Source: Nitrospira sp. bin75
GTDB taxonomy: Bacteria; Nitrospirota; Nitrospiria; Nitrospirales; UBA8639
Length of the DNA stretch: 45,490 nucleotides
Assembly: GCA_002238765.1 (NCBI GenBank)
Contig: MPMZ01000020.1
Span: 1-45,490, forward strand
Reading direction: 5' to 3'
Each line of letters starts with the position of its first letter. Positions within the stretch are counted from its first letter, which is position 1. Shown here one piece after another: positions 34,801-42,488 of the stretch. The notes beneath the pieces were generated by a model. It searched no databases, was not told where the DNA came from, and worked only from the letters and a program-made list of their open reading frames with translations. The translations under genes and the position numbers were made by a program.

Positions 34801-35950
34801 GTTTGAGCAGTTCCTTAAACAATTTACTTTTTTGAAATTCTTCCCCGCTCGGCTCATAGACTATTGAGGGGGCGATATGATCGTCAGACACCGATTCAAG
34901 CACGAGACGGGTCTTTCCGATACCCGGTTCACCGATGACGCGGATGTGTTGAACAGCATTTTCGTGGAGAGCCGCTCTTATTTCCTTGATCAATTTCTCC
35001 TGTTCACTGCCGAGTTGCAGCACACCCTCCATTTGAGGGCTACCTTTCCAGACCTCAATGGACCGGAAACCACCGTCGTCGAGACCGATCAGGTCAAGAC
35101 AAAGAGAAGGGTATTTGTCCAATTCGCCGGCTATCTGACCCTGCCCGTACACGGCGACTTTTGGCTGGGCATAACCACAGGCCTGAAATAATTCGGTCAA
35201 TCGAGTGACCACCTCATCGTGTTGAGGAGGCAGCAAATCGTGACCCAACGTGATGAGGGCATACGTCCCGTTCTGCTCAAGACAGGTTTTTACTGCATGA
35301 CCCAGACGTTCCCTTGACGGGGCGGCATTCGATTTGCCGAATAATTCTTTTTTCAAGTCGCCGGTTTGCCAGGGTTTGAACCCTGATCCTGTTTTGATCT
35401 GATAATAGGTGCTACCTTTGGCTAATAGGGAATCTGATGTCGGTGAATTGTCCACCTTTGCATCGATACCGCCATCCGGTGCGTTGGTGTTTAATGACAA
35501 CACCACGTCTTTTGGGCTAAGCCTGTTGGCGATGGCTTCACATCGTAATAACCTGAGAAACAGGCTGGTGCCTTGTTTCGAGTCCAACTGGCCCAGTTCG
35601 TTCGGGAGAGGGGCAAATATCGAGGGTACGGTAGTAAGACGCCGATTTATTGAGCTTGGCTTCGGCAGGATTTGCACGGCTTGTACGTTCACGTTCACGC
35701 GCAGACCGGCTTTTGGGGCTAGTGACACAAGCGCATCAAGACTGAATTTGTCGACTCGACCTTTAAGCAAGTCGTTCAGACGCGGCTGGGTAATGCCAAG
35801 TGATTCAGCTTTTTGGGCCTGCGTCCTGATACGTTGTTGGACGTGCTCCCGTAAGGCCGTCATCAGCGCAGACCGTTCTTTGGTACCAGCGGATGATTTA
35901 CGCCTCGTTTCGGCTGGACGTTGTTTTTTTATGGTTGCCTTTTTTCCCAT
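31865..35950 (-). CDS. HTH-nuclease-STAND NTPase, candidate antiviral protein
   Basis: A 1361-residue protein. A basic N-terminal tail leads to a helix-turn-helix of the HigA/XRE antitoxin-like type (residues ~30-90: AESLGITQPRLNDLLKGRVDKFS). Residues ~125-290 look like a PD-(D/E)xK nuclease with GGIDAKV (Asp163) and YYQIKTG (Gln184, Lys186). A P-loop NTPase follows: Walker A GEPGIGKT (340-347), Walker B TLVIDDCDN (Asp395-396), then KLITIDHGP. The remaining ~900 residues are helical, with no named domain, like the sensor arrays of STAND proteins. The order effector-NTPase-long sensor is that of Avs-type defence proteins; the fused HTH is not usual there. The gene is more AT-rich than its neighbours and diverges from an AbiE pair. 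The defence role is inference. Confidence 0.75.
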   Translation of the reverse strand: MGKKATIKKQRPAETRRKSSAGTKERSALMTALREHVQQRIRTQAQKAESLGITQPRLNDLLKGRVDKFSLDALVSLAPKAGLRVNVNVQAVQILPKPSSINRRLTTVPSIFAPLPNELGQLDSKQGTSLFLRLLRCEAIANRLSPKDVVLSLNTNAPDGGIDAKVDNSPTSDSLLAKGSTYYQIKTGSGFKPWQTGDLKKELFGKSNAAPSRERLGHAVKTCLEQNGTYALITLGHDLLPPQHDEVVTRLTELFQACGYAQPKVAVYGQGQIAGELDKYPSLCLDLIGLDDGGFRSIEVWKGSPQMEGVLQLGSEQEKLIKEIRAALHENAVQHIRVIGEPGIGKTRLVLESVSDDHIAPSIVYEPSGEEFQKSKLFKELLKPDRHYSVTLVIDDCDNRDRTSIWSALKGLRGIKLITIDHGPDETYDSAMRMYHCPPLADEQIKNILFGYLQQNVDLHNWAGWCSGSPRVAHLVGENLKSNPDHVLKTPADVPIWDRFIVGHKAMDSRDAEQHRIVLRHIALFHRFGFESPVSEEGEFICNLVKEADHAITWAKFQEIVQHYRDKRILQGSHTLFIVPKALHIHLWVDFWKNYGHGFSFQAFMERIPPGMKRWFLKLFIYAHGASPAQTVVKEILSPTGPFSDRNFLVSETGLRFLNYLSEADPAGTLALLERTIKTWPHEQLYAWHAGRQDVVGALEKIAAWDEFFTRAVNVLIPMALAENAGYSNNSKGLLLSLFNVGLGWAATQAAPSKRLPILKDLVMSNDAGRRALGLEMCQQWLKTDGGFRVIGAEYQGLKPTIEFWRPKTYGEVFDYWREVLRFLRVEMKGFNAADQNRVPDVLATASEGLVRIEAMASEVMDILFELAEDKEINREPLTRFVTRTLWRRSGDSEDADTILGRIRQLDKVLTGTSLWERTERYVLHSTWQEGHLFDGGERKESELSGKRVRTLAGEYMRDLTTFSEYLPKLVRASGYRLPELGMECGKLAESKFEEELLRHIESGHADNNASFVSGYFSGLRAQDEKRWETLLHRLLHNQKTRKITIACIGSFGFTESLLHEMLILLREEEIDSTAFAGFVFQQDKDKISDQLFQEIITTLLEHPDQTTFKVCTWLIYNYYFWQGSPDDFPEALVFEVLTMLSETADLMTMYYWNEIAKEFIKKHPTRSVNLLNEILRNMRRISHHGDTSFVAEIADKIVFDCPCEAWKVISEILVSKPDDRRTVIHWLAPIGFEDMSKQSPVKYLPAEKVLRWLKEDTEKRQWLILEILPKTLDQETGGGLTSLFIEEFCDDDRVAYNLLGHFYTGGWSGPESDYLSRKRDAARQWLKEFSSAKIQSWLGKYIDYLSGLIEDAKIREERRF

Positions 35951-35955
35951 TTCCG

Positions 35956-35983
35956 CTATTTATATCAATATCGATATAAATAG
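35956..35983 (-). promoter_or_regulatory. palindromic operator over the STAND gene promoter
   Basis: Perfect 11-bp arms CTATTTATATC and GATATAAATAG enclose a 6-bp spacer, ending 5 bases before the start codon. On the minus strand a TTGCAC (35983-35988) and TATAAA (35959-35964), 18 bp apart, could be -35 and -10, so the palindrome would cover the -10 and the spacer. The start of transcription would then fall within a few bases of the ATG, a nearly leaderless message. The HTH at the protein's own N-terminus is the natural candidate repressor (inference). Confidence 0.6.
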
Positions 35984-36114
35984 TGCAAGCAATTTCAATG
36001 AATATAAAGCGTTGTTCATCATCTCAGCTTTGATTATACTATTTCAAATATAAACAACATATTATGGTTTCATATCACCAAAACTTGGAGATTCCCCTAC
36101 ACCATTATTTCACT

Positions 36115-36132
36115 GTTGAAAATATTTTCAAC
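36115..36132 (+). promoter_or_regulatory. 18-bp perfect palindrome upstream of abiEi
   Basis: GTTGAAAATATTTTCAAC is perfectly self-complementary and lies 23 bases before ATG 36156. AbiEi-type antitoxins are known to bind inverted repeats at their own promoter and repress it, so this is a plausible autoregulatory operator. Confidence 0.6.
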
Positions 36133-36155
36133 GTTTATTGAATATAGCGATTTCG

Positions 36156-37214
36156 ATGATAAAAGAAGAGATAAGAATAGAAGAGGCGAGACAGGCGATT
36201 TTATCGACCTTACTGCGAATCCCGGAATTGACGGACATTCAGGTCGATCCGGAAACCTTGACGGAAAAATCCAGAGCCGACCTACTCGTCTCGTTTCGAA
36301 AGCAGAACGATCGGAAAACCTTGTTGGTTGAAGTCGGTTCGTCCGGCCAGCCACGTCTGGCACGTGCTGCCGTGAATTCATTACTTGTGCTTCGGTCAAA
36401 CCGGCCCGGCTCCCATGGTGTATTTGTCGCGCCGTATATCTCCGATGCCTCCGCAAAGATTTGTCAGGATAAGGGAATTAGTTATATCGACTTCGTTGGC
36501 AATTGCTGGTTGCACTTTGATTCGATCTTTATGGAGATAAAAGGGAATCCCAATCGTTTTAGCAGAAAAAGTGAACTGAAATCGTTGTTCAACCCCAAGG
36601 CCGAGCGGATACTGCGTGCCCTGTTGCATGAACCGGGACGTCAATGGTTGACAGCGGAACTCGCCAAAGCAGTAAACGTCAGTCCGGCTCAGATTTCCAA
36701 CGTTCGTAAGCTCCTCCTGGAGCGTGAGTGGATACAGGATCAAAAACGGGGCATCAAGTTGATCGAACCCCTGCAACTGCTTGACTCATGGCTGGCCAAC
36801 TATGCATCGAAGCGGAATGCCGTTTACGAGTTTTATGACATGGGCTCGGCAGGTGAGATTGAAGCAACGATCGCGAACTTTTGCAATCAAAGACAGACCA
36901 GATATGCCTTCACCGGTTTTTCAGGCGCGTCACGTTATGCTCCGTTTACAACGTACAAAACCGTTACGGCTTACATGGATAACGTGAAGGCAAACAATCT
37001 CGGGAATTTGCCTTTTAAACCCGTGACCTCCGGTGCGAACGTTAGAATTATTTCTCCCTATGACGAGGGGGTTTATTATGGGACGCGCTCCATAGCAGGG
37101 CAAACCGTTGCATCTGCCATACAGTGTTATCTTGATCTGAAAAATGAAAAAGCAAGGGGTGAAGAAGCGGCCGGGGCTTTATTGGAGCAAGTGATAAAAC
37201 CCTCATGGCAGTGA
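36156..37214 (+). CDS. AbiEi-family antitoxin / transcriptional regulator
   Basis: About 352 residues from ATG 36156 (TTG 36138 is an in-frame alternative; no good ribosome site is visible for either). The N-terminal part (RADLLVSFRKQNDRKTLLVEV, then SYIDFVGNCWLHFD) matches the AbiEi_2-like module with a PD-(D/E)xK-like fold. Residues ~150-215 are a winged helix (LTAELAKAVNVSPAQISNVRKLLLE). It should neutralise the toxin encoded downstream and repress the operon. The next gene starts 10 bases before this stop codon, so the two are translated together. Type IV toxin-antitoxin systems of this kind can cause abortive infection. Confidence 0.82.
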   Translation: MIKEEIRIEEARQAILSTLLRIPELTDIQVDPETLTEKSRADLLVSFRKQNDRKTLLVEVGSSGQPRLARAAVNSLLVLRSNRPGSHGVFVAPYISDASAKICQDKGISYIDFVGNCWLHFDSIFMEIKGNPNRFSRKSELKSLFNPKAERILRALLHEPGRQWLTAELAKAVNVSPAQISNVRKLLLEREWIQDQKRGIKLIEPLQLLDSWLANYASKRNAVYEFYDMGSAGEIEATIANFCNQRQTRYAFTGFSGASRYAPFTTYKTVTAYMDNVKANNLGNLPFKPVTSGANVRIISPYDEGVYYGTRSIAGQTVASAIQCYLDLKNEKARGEEAAGALLEQVIKPSWQ

Positions 37215-38032
37215 CAAAAGATGATTGTCCGAAATTGGCGGTGAAGGCGGCCGAGTCGGTGCTTCTCGAACTCGTTCACATCCTCGGGGAATATCTTGAT
37301 AGCATTGTCGTCATAGGAGGCATGGTACCCAGATATCTGATCACGGAGCCGGAGGAGCCCCACGTCGGGACAACTGACGTTGATCTCGCTTTGGATCATC
37401 GCCGGTTTGATGAACCGGGCTATCAAACGTTACACACGTTGCTGACTCATCACCATTATCAAGTAGACAGGGATCAGCCATTTATTTATCGACGCGAAAT
37501 TGTGAGAGATGGCAATGCCGTTAGCGTTCAGGTAGATTTGCTTTCAGGTGAATACGGCGGCACAAGTAAAGATCATAGAACGCAATCGATACAGGACGTG
37601 CGTCCACGTAAAGCACGAGGCGCCGACCTTGCGTTTGAGGAACCCGTCCACGTCAAGATAACGGGAGAGTTACCTGGTGGCGCAAAAGATACGGTGACTA
37701 TTCCCGTTGCCGGCATTGTGCCTTTCATCGTGATGAAGGCCATGGCCATGCGTGACCGCCTGAAACCGAAAGATCCGTATGACGTCTATTATTGCCTGCG
37801 ATATTTCCCTGGAGGAATGGACAAAATTGTGGGGCACGTGACATTGCTAAGAGAGAATGCACTGGTAAAGGAAGCGCTGGAAATTCTCAGAGAGAAATTC
37901 GACTCCCCGGAACACGTGGGTCCTTCCCATATCGCCGAATTTCTGGAACTTTCAGATCCGGATGAGGCCGACCAGACAAAACGGGATGCCTATGAAAGAG
38001 TGCTGTACCTGACAGAGAATAGTAAGAAGTAG
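37205..38032 (+). CDS. AbiEii-like nucleotidyltransferase toxin
   Basis: A 275-residue nucleotidyltransferase-fold protein. The signature is VVIGGMVPRYL (GG of the NTase loop), then GTTDVDLAL (the D-x-D metal pair) and a third acidic residue in SVQVDLL. A helical C-terminal half contains IVPFIVMKAMAMRDRLKPKDPYDVYY, typical of AbiEii-type proteins, with a lysine and aspartates near the active site. Overlap with the AbiEi gene by 10 bases supports a toxin-antitoxin pair. NTase toxins of this class modify tRNA or similar targets; the target here is unknown. The gene ends 10 bases before the convergent YihY gene. Confidence 0.85.
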   Translation: MAVTKDDCPKLAVKAAESVLLELVHILGEYLDSIVVIGGMVPRYLITEPEEPHVGTTDVDLALDHRRFDEPGYQTLHTLLTHHHYQVDRDQPFIYRREIVRDGNAVSVQVDLLSGEYGGTSKDHRTQSIQDVRPRKARGADLAFEEPVHVKITGELPGGAKDTVTIPVAGIVPFIVMKAMAMRDRLKPKDPYDVYYCLRYFPGGMDKIVGHVTLLRENALVKEALEILREKFDSPEHVGPSHIAEFLELSDPDEADQTKRDAYERVLYLTENSKK

Positions 38033-38042
38033 GATGCCTCCG

Positions 38043-39416
38043 TCACGAGACGGGCTGATCCGCGAAGACGGAAGACGGTTCGGGAGAAAGCAGGGCGGCG
38101 GGTTCTTGGGCGGCAAGTATCGCCAGCGTCACGCCGGCCAAGGCCTTGTGGACGGCTTGATCGCGTTGGCTCAGCAGGGATCCAATGATGTCGGTGCTCT
38201 CCTGCACCATGTCGGTGGGCGTCTGGTCTTTATGCGCGACGAGTTGCAGCACTTCCAGCACGGTGATCTGTTCCGGTGGGCGTCCCAAGGTGATGCCTTT
38301 GGGTTCGGCCGTTCGATACACCAAGCCGTGATTCACGAAATTTTCGACGAGGGCTTCCAGCGCGGAAAGAGGCACCCCTAATTTCGCAGCCAATTGCTGA
38401 ACCTGATAGGGTGGCTCACCGGCCGTATACTGCCGTGTGACGTGGACCAGCATGGTCAGGGCCAGATGTTCCTGGAAGGCCGCGGTGTGCTGTTTCCATC
38501 GGAGGCGGGTCAGATAGGCGGTGGGATGTTGATGATAATACGCCACTTGCGCGCCGACCAGGACGATCAGCCAGCCGACGTAGAGCCAGATGAGGAACAA
38601 AATCAAAATGGCAAAACTGGAATAAATGGCACTGTAGCGCGTCGCTCCGGCGACGAAAGACGCAAACAGCATCCCGACGACTTTCCACAAGATCCCGCCC
38701 GTCACTCCACCCACCAGGGCTGACGCGACGCTCACTTGCGTATGAGGAACGAACTTGTACAAAAACGTGAACCCGAGACAAATCAACACAAACGGCATCA
38801 GGGCCGTCATCCAGAGCACGGCGATCCCCACGGGTTCGATTCGCAATATCGTTTGCACGAGCCAATGGCTTTGGGCCGAGGCGATGGTGGCCACGGCCGT
38901 AAAAACCAGCACGGGTCCCACCAGGACCACACTCAAATAGTCGGTAAATTTTCTGGTCAGAGGTCGCGCGTCGCGCACCCGCCAGATATAATTGAGGGCT
39001 TCTTCGATTTTGTCGATCAGTGAATACGTGGTATAAAACAACCCTGCCAAGCCAACGGCTCCCAGGGCACCGACTTTGAGGTTGTTGACGAATTCGACAA
39101 TGTGACCGGCGATTTCCGACCCTTTTTCCCCCAACGGTTCCAGGCCTTGGACAAGCAACGGTTCGAACTGTTGATGCACGCCGAAGGCTTTCAACACGGA
39201 GAACGTCACCGCCAGAAAAGGAACAAGAGACAATAGCGTGGTCGAAACAAGACTCGTCGCCCGGATGCTGAGCACGCCATCACGAAAATCCGAGATCGCC
39301 ACCACGATCAACCGCAGGGGTTTAATGTAGAAAGCTGACAAGCCCTGAAGCGTTGCGGAGTTTTGAAGCCACAAATCCCGGCGAAAAAATTTCTCGATTC
39401 GATGCAAGACGTTCAC
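38043..39416 (-). CDS. YihY/BrkB family membrane protein
   Basis: A 457-residue inner-membrane protein of the YihY/BrkB family (PF03631), once mislabelled RNase BN. About six hydrophobic helices fall in residues ~45-290 (for example TTLLSLVPFLAVTFSVLKAF, GAVGLAGLFYTTYSLIDKIE and SSFAILILFLIWLYVGWLIV with VGAQVAYY). The cytoplasmic C-terminal ~150 residues resemble a winged helix (YQVQQLAAKLGVPLSALEAL), as in longer family members. Start codon is GTG with AAGGA seven to eight bases upstream. Function of the family is not established. It borders the defence island. Confidence 0.88.
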   Translation of the reverse strand: MNVLHRIEKFFRRDLWLQNSATLQGLSAFYIKPLRLIVVAISDFRDGVLSIRATSLVSTTLLSLVPFLAVTFSVLKAFGVHQQFEPLLVQGLEPLGEKGSEIAGHIVEFVNNLKVGALGAVGLAGLFYTTYSLIDKIEEALNYIWRVRDARPLTRKFTDYLSVVLVGPVLVFTAVATIASAQSHWLVQTILRIEPVGIAVLWMTALMPFVLICLGFTFLYKFVPHTQVSVASALVGGVTGGILWKVVGMLFASFVAGATRYSAIYSSFAILILFLIWLYVGWLIVLVGAQVAYYHQHPTAYLTRLRWKQHTAAFQEHLALTMLVHVTRQYTAGEPPYQVQQLAAKLGVPLSALEALVENFVNHGLVYRTAEPKGITLGRPPEQITVLEVLQLVAHKDQTPTDMVQESTDIIGSLLSQRDQAVHKALAGVTLAILAAQEPAALLSPEPSSVFADQPVS

Positions 39417-39576
39417 GGATATTCCTTCATGACTCGTGATTCCAACAACACTGGTTCACCAGACACCCTGATACTACGTAGGCTACAGCGGACGTCCCCA
39501 AAAGTCCAGACCGACTCCACCTTTCACGAATTCTGCGCCAGTTGGCGTACCGGCCTGGTTTTCTGATGAGCCCGCA

Positions 39577-40134
39577 ATGATGAAACCATTTTTACCCCAA
39601 GGGATGGCATGGCTTTGCTTGTTTCTCGTCCTGACGGCTTGCGAAGACAATGTGCCCGTGCCTCCTGCCTCAACCCCTGAGCCCAACGTGTTCAGCGAGA
39701 GTGACGATGCCGAGAAGGAACGCGTCCTTCTCGAAGCGCTGCGCGAGGCTGAGGCCACGGGACAACAGAGCAGCGATCTTGCCGCGGCGTTGCATGACGT
39801 CGGTGAACTGTATCGTGTCCGAGGGGATGTGACGACGGCCGAGCCTTATTTCTGGCGTGCACTCCCCGTGTGGGCGGCTTCGGTCGGGGCCACGGACCCC
39901 CGCATGGCCATGAGTTTGAGCAGCCTGGCTTTAGTGTTCGAAACCAGGAAAGACTATGCGAAAGCCATCCCTCTGGTGGAACAGGCGCTAAACATCCGAG
40001 AGATGGCCTATGGCGTCGATCATCCCCGGCTCATTCCCAGTCTCGAACAGTATGCCGGGTTACTTCGGCTTGTGAATCGGATTGAGGAAGCGGAACGGAT
40101 AGATGCTCGGCTGACGCATATTGCGGCGTCGTGA
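39577..40134 (+). CDS. TPR-containing lipoprotein
   Basis: A 185-residue protein with a lipoprotein signal (MAWLCLFLVLTAC, lipobox LTAC, Cys near residue 22). After a proline-rich linker come two to three kinesin-light-chain-like TPR units (AALHDVGELYRVRGDVTTAE, MSLSSLALVFETRKDYAKAI, LEQYAGLLRLVNRIEEAE). Likely an outer-membrane-attached scaffold of unknown partner. Two ATGs (39577, 39580) are adjacent; either may serve. Convergent with the Pal gene, with a perfect hairpin between them. Confidence 0.75.
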   Translation: MMKPFLPQGMAWLCLFLVLTACEDNVPVPPASTPEPNVFSESDDAEKERVLLEALREAEATGQQSSDLAAALHDVGELYRVRGDVTTAEPYFWRALPVWAASVGATDPRMAMSLSSLALVFETRKDYAKAIPLVEQALNIREMAYGVDHPRLIPSLEQYAGLLRLVNRIEEAERIDARLTHIAAS

Positions 40135-40192
40135 TGAACGGATGAGTCTGCGGAGAGGATAGGGATCCAGGGCTTTTGCCCCCTCACCCCAG

Positions 40193-40215
40193 CCCTCTCC
40201 CACAAGGGGAGAGGG
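40193..40215. terminator. perfect GC-rich hairpin between convergent genes
   Basis: Arms CCCTCTCCC (40193-40201) and GGGAGAGGG (40207-40215) pair perfectly around 5 bases. It lies between the 3' ends of the TPR lipoprotein and Pal genes and could terminate in both directions, but no T-run follows. The same core occurs as a degenerate copy at 392-412, so it may be a dispersed repeat. Confidence 0.45.
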
Positions 40216-40246
40216 AATTGGAGGGCGAAATTGTCAGTGAATATCG

Positions 40247-41068
40247 CTACTCGTGTGACGCCGTATTCACGTCGATGGAAAAATGCGCTCGACGATTGGA
40301 CCGGAAACATGGTGCGCTGAACACGTGGCAGACCGGCCTGTCCTTTCCGTAAGAGACCACCATCATTTGATAGGGAGGAACCCCTAAATGCGACAAATAC
40401 TGTTTGGCCGTCTCAGCCCGTCTTTCGCCGAGGACGTAATTGTACGCCTGCGTTCCCCGCTCGTCGCAATGCCCTTCAATGGTCAGGCGGGCATGCGGAT
40501 GGGCCTTGAGCCACTCGGCATTGGCTTCCAAAATCCGGTGGGACTGCTCCGAGAGTCGCCAACTGTCATACGCAAAATAGACATCCCGAAGAGTCCGTGC
40601 GCCGGTTCTCCGAGCAGACCCCTGAGCGGCAGAAGTCTCGGACGAGGGCCCGGAAGCCGCCAACGTGTCCCGGTTCAGCATCCCGCCCATACCATTGCCG
40701 GTTCCGACCCCCAACGCCGCACCGGAAGAACCCGCTATTCCGCTTCTTGTCGAGGCAGGAAAAATGGACGAAGCTCCTTCTGGTCTTCCTCCGACAATCG
40801 CGATCTTGCCCTGACCGTCGTTAAGATCGGCGGCTGATAACGCTTCTACTGTCTCGGAGTCATTCCCATCTGCCACTAAGGACTCCTCAAACGGGACAGA
40901 GGAATCACCATACAGGTCTTCGTCATGATCCGTCCCTTCATGGTTGACCTCGCTTGAGATCAGATCCTCCCCCCCACTGACGCCGCGAATCGACTTCTTT
41001 CCACAAGCCGACACCAGCAACAGCAAACACGACAACGTGATCACAATGATTGGTTGATGTGTTTTCAT
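40247..41068 (-). CDS. pal: Pal/OmpA-family peptidoglycan-associated lipoprotein
   Basis: A 273-residue lipoprotein (lipobox VSAC, Cys22). A long low-complexity linker of ~130 residues rich in Gly, Ser and acids precedes a C-terminal OmpA-like peptidoglycan-binding domain (~165-270): VYFAYDSWRLSEQSHRILEA, LTIEGHCDERGTQAYNYVLG, RRAETAKQYLSHLGV. Typical Pal has a short linker, so this one is extended. The last part carries two unusual cysteines (PVCHVFSAPC). TolB or TolA genes are not adjacent. AGGAGG sits just before the ATG. The name pal is based on domain and lipobox; another OmpA-type lipoprotein is possible. Confidence 0.8.
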   Translation of the reverse strand: MKTHQPIIVITLSCLLLLVSACGKKSIRGVSGGEDLISSEVNHEGTDHDEDLYGDSSVPFEESLVADGNDSETVEALSAADLNDGQGKIAIVGGRPEGASSIFPASTRSGIAGSSGAALGVGTGNGMGGMLNRDTLAASGPSSETSAAQGSARRTGARTLRDVYFAYDSWRLSEQSHRILEANAEWLKAHPHARLTIEGHCDERGTQAYNYVLGERRAETAKQYLSHLGVPPYQMMVVSYGKDRPVCHVFSAPCFRSNRRAHFSIDVNTASHE

Positions 41069-41393
41069 GGTATACCCTCCTTCTTACTAACCGGATGCTG
41101 CCTGTTCCATATCTGCCCTTAACGGCAGGTTGTTTTCCGGACACGAGACTTTCGTCTCTACTCATAAGAAGGTGCTTGCAAGAACGGGGCCAATTTTCCG
41201 CAATGCGGCAGCTGTTGTTGTTTCAACACGCCTCGAACGGACCAATCACCAATGTCTAAAAGGCTTGCCAGTATTGGCCAAAAGCCTTTTCAAGAGGGAG
41301 ATATGACCAAGAGAGAAAGAATACCCGAGAAGGAGGTTTCGACAACAACGGCGGGGATAGCTGATGTTTTTTTTCAACAAGCGTGGCTTTTAG
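41069..41393. other. intergenic region: Pal leader and upstream terminator
   Basis: No gene is supported. On the minus strand, the ~140 bases before the Pal ATG can fold into at least two short hairpins (GAGAC-GAAA-GTCTC near 41145-41160 and CTGCC...GGCAG near 41115-41135). Further upstream, 41258-41290 is a terminator-like stem-loop for the preceding operon. The GC-poor stretch 41290-41393 shows a plus-strand open frame with a ribosome-like site, judged not real. Confidence 0.5.
41258..41290 (-). terminator. stem-loop terminator of the amgK-murU-cyclase operon
   Basis: Arms AAAAGGCTT (41258-41266) and AAGCCTTTT (41282-41290) pair over 9 bp, with an inner GCCA/TGGC stem. Both strands show A-rich 5' and T-rich 3' sides. 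On the minus strand it lies about 100 bases past the cyclase stop codon and before the Pal gene, so it probably ends that transcript. Confidence 0.6.
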
Positions 41394-42479
41394 TCAACGC
41401 TGTGAATCACGCTTCTTTGACGATGCGAACCGTTCAAGCGCCTGCGCGTTCATTTTCTCGGACACGAATTGCCAGCAATGCCCGCCTTTTTCTTTTGCGC
41501 GGTACATCGCCCGGTCGGCCTGCGCCAGCAAGGCATCAGGATCGGTCGCATCGGCGGGAAACAACGCGATGCCCACGCTGGCCGTGACCGGGATCGTCTG
41601 ATCTCCCACGGTGGCAGGTCGGCAGACGGCTTCCAGGATCTTCTGCGCCACGTACACGGCGTCCTGCTCCCGGTTCAAATCCTGCAACACCATGGTAAAC
41701 TCATCGCCGCTGAGCCGGGCGATGGTATCCGTCCGACGCACGCAACACACCAGACGGTCCGCCACGATTTTGAGCAACGCGTCCCCCGTCTCATGCCCCA
41801 GGGAATCATTAATCGATTTGAAATGATCCAGGTCTACGAAGAGGACCCCGACTCCCCGACCGTGTCGTTCGGCCTGGGCCAATGCTTGCCTGAGACAGTC
41901 CGAGAACAGAATCCGATTGGGTAAATCGGTCAAGGGATCGTGATGCGCCAAGTGTAATATTCGCGCTTCCGTCTCTTTGCGAACCCTGGCCAGGGACAGC
42001 ATGATCGTCATGTGCCGTGCAAAGCCTTCAACCCATTGAATCGTGAATGGATCGAACGCGTCCCGATGCGCGCCACAGATGGCCAGGACACCGAGCACCG
42101 AGTCCCGCGTACGGAGTGGAGTCACGAGTTGCGCCGGGTAAGGTCTTCCGCCCACGAGACACGGCGCCCCGTCAGCCCGGTCACCTTCCTCTTGGAGATG
42201 AAGCGTCTTGTGCGTATCAAGTACGGATTCCACGTCACGCCGTTCCTCGTCGGTCAACCCGTCACGTGACGGATCCGAATGTACATCACCTGCCCGTGGA
42301 TACACGGAGAGCTCTCCGTCAGCCCCCCGGATCGCCACCCACACCAAAGGAAACGAAAAGCGTTGCGTCAATTGTCGGCACAGGCGCGACAGGCTTTCTG
42401 AAAGGGAATTTCCCTCGAGAAGTCGTTCGCCCAGATCCTGGAGCAGCGGGAGCAGTTCTTCCGGGATTGACGTCTTCAT
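41394..42479 (-). CDS. GAF-like sensor diguanylate cyclase
   Basis: A 361-residue cytoplasmic protein. Residues ~20-165 look like a GAF sensor domain (FPLVWVAIRGADGELSVY, LVTPLRTRDSVLGVLAICG). Residues ~175-345 are a GGDEF domain: HHDPLTDLPNR, FVDLDHFKSINDSLGHETGD and the active-site loop ARLSGDEF (257-261, Ser in the first Gly position, a variant known to be active). An inhibitory-site RxxD (RRTD, 248-251) is present five residues earlier, so product inhibition by c-di-GMP is expected. It starts 9 bases after the murU stop codon, so cyclic-di-GMP synthesis is transcriptionally tied to cell-wall recycling. Confidence 0.9.
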   Translation of the reverse strand: MKTSIPEELLPLLQDLGERLLEGNSLSESLSRLCRQLTQRFSFPLVWVAIRGADGELSVYPRAGDVHSDPSRDGLTDEERRDVESVLDTHKTLHLQEEGDRADGAPCLVGGRPYPAQLVTPLRTRDSVLGVLAICGAHRDAFDPFTIQWVEGFARHMTIMLSLARVRKETEARILHLAHHDPLTDLPNRILFSDCLRQALAQAERHGRGVGVLFVDLDHFKSINDSLGHETGDALLKIVADRLVCCVRRTDTIARLSGDEFTMVLQDLNREQDAVYVAQKILEAVCRPATVGDQTIPVTASVGIALFPADATDPDALLAQADRAMYRAKEKGGHCWQFVSEKMNAQALERFASSKKRDSQR

Positions 42480-42488
42480 TGCCGGATC

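Larger units (their letters stand above)
35951..36155. promoter_or_regulatory. AT-rich divergent promoter region of the defence island
   Basis: About 200 bases between the HTH-nuclease-STAND gene (minus) and the AbiEi gene (plus). The DNA is strikingly AT-rich compared with the window. It holds two unrelated perfect palindromes, one next to each start codon, listed separately. This suggests each side represses its own promoter. Confidence 0.6.

Noticed and set aside
39483-39758. Minus-strand frame ending in a glycine-rich peptide upstream of the TPR lipoprotein, perhaps a gene remnant
   Set aside because: It overlaps the lipoprotein gene in antisense and shows no recognisable domain.
41069-41200. 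c-di-GMP riboswitch in the Pal leader
   Set aside because: The conserved GEMM sequence elements were not found; only generic hairpins are present.
41252-41587. Plus-strand open frame with a GAGGGAG site before ATG 41303
   Set aside because: Most of it is antisense to the GGDEF domain and the peptide has no protein-like pattern.
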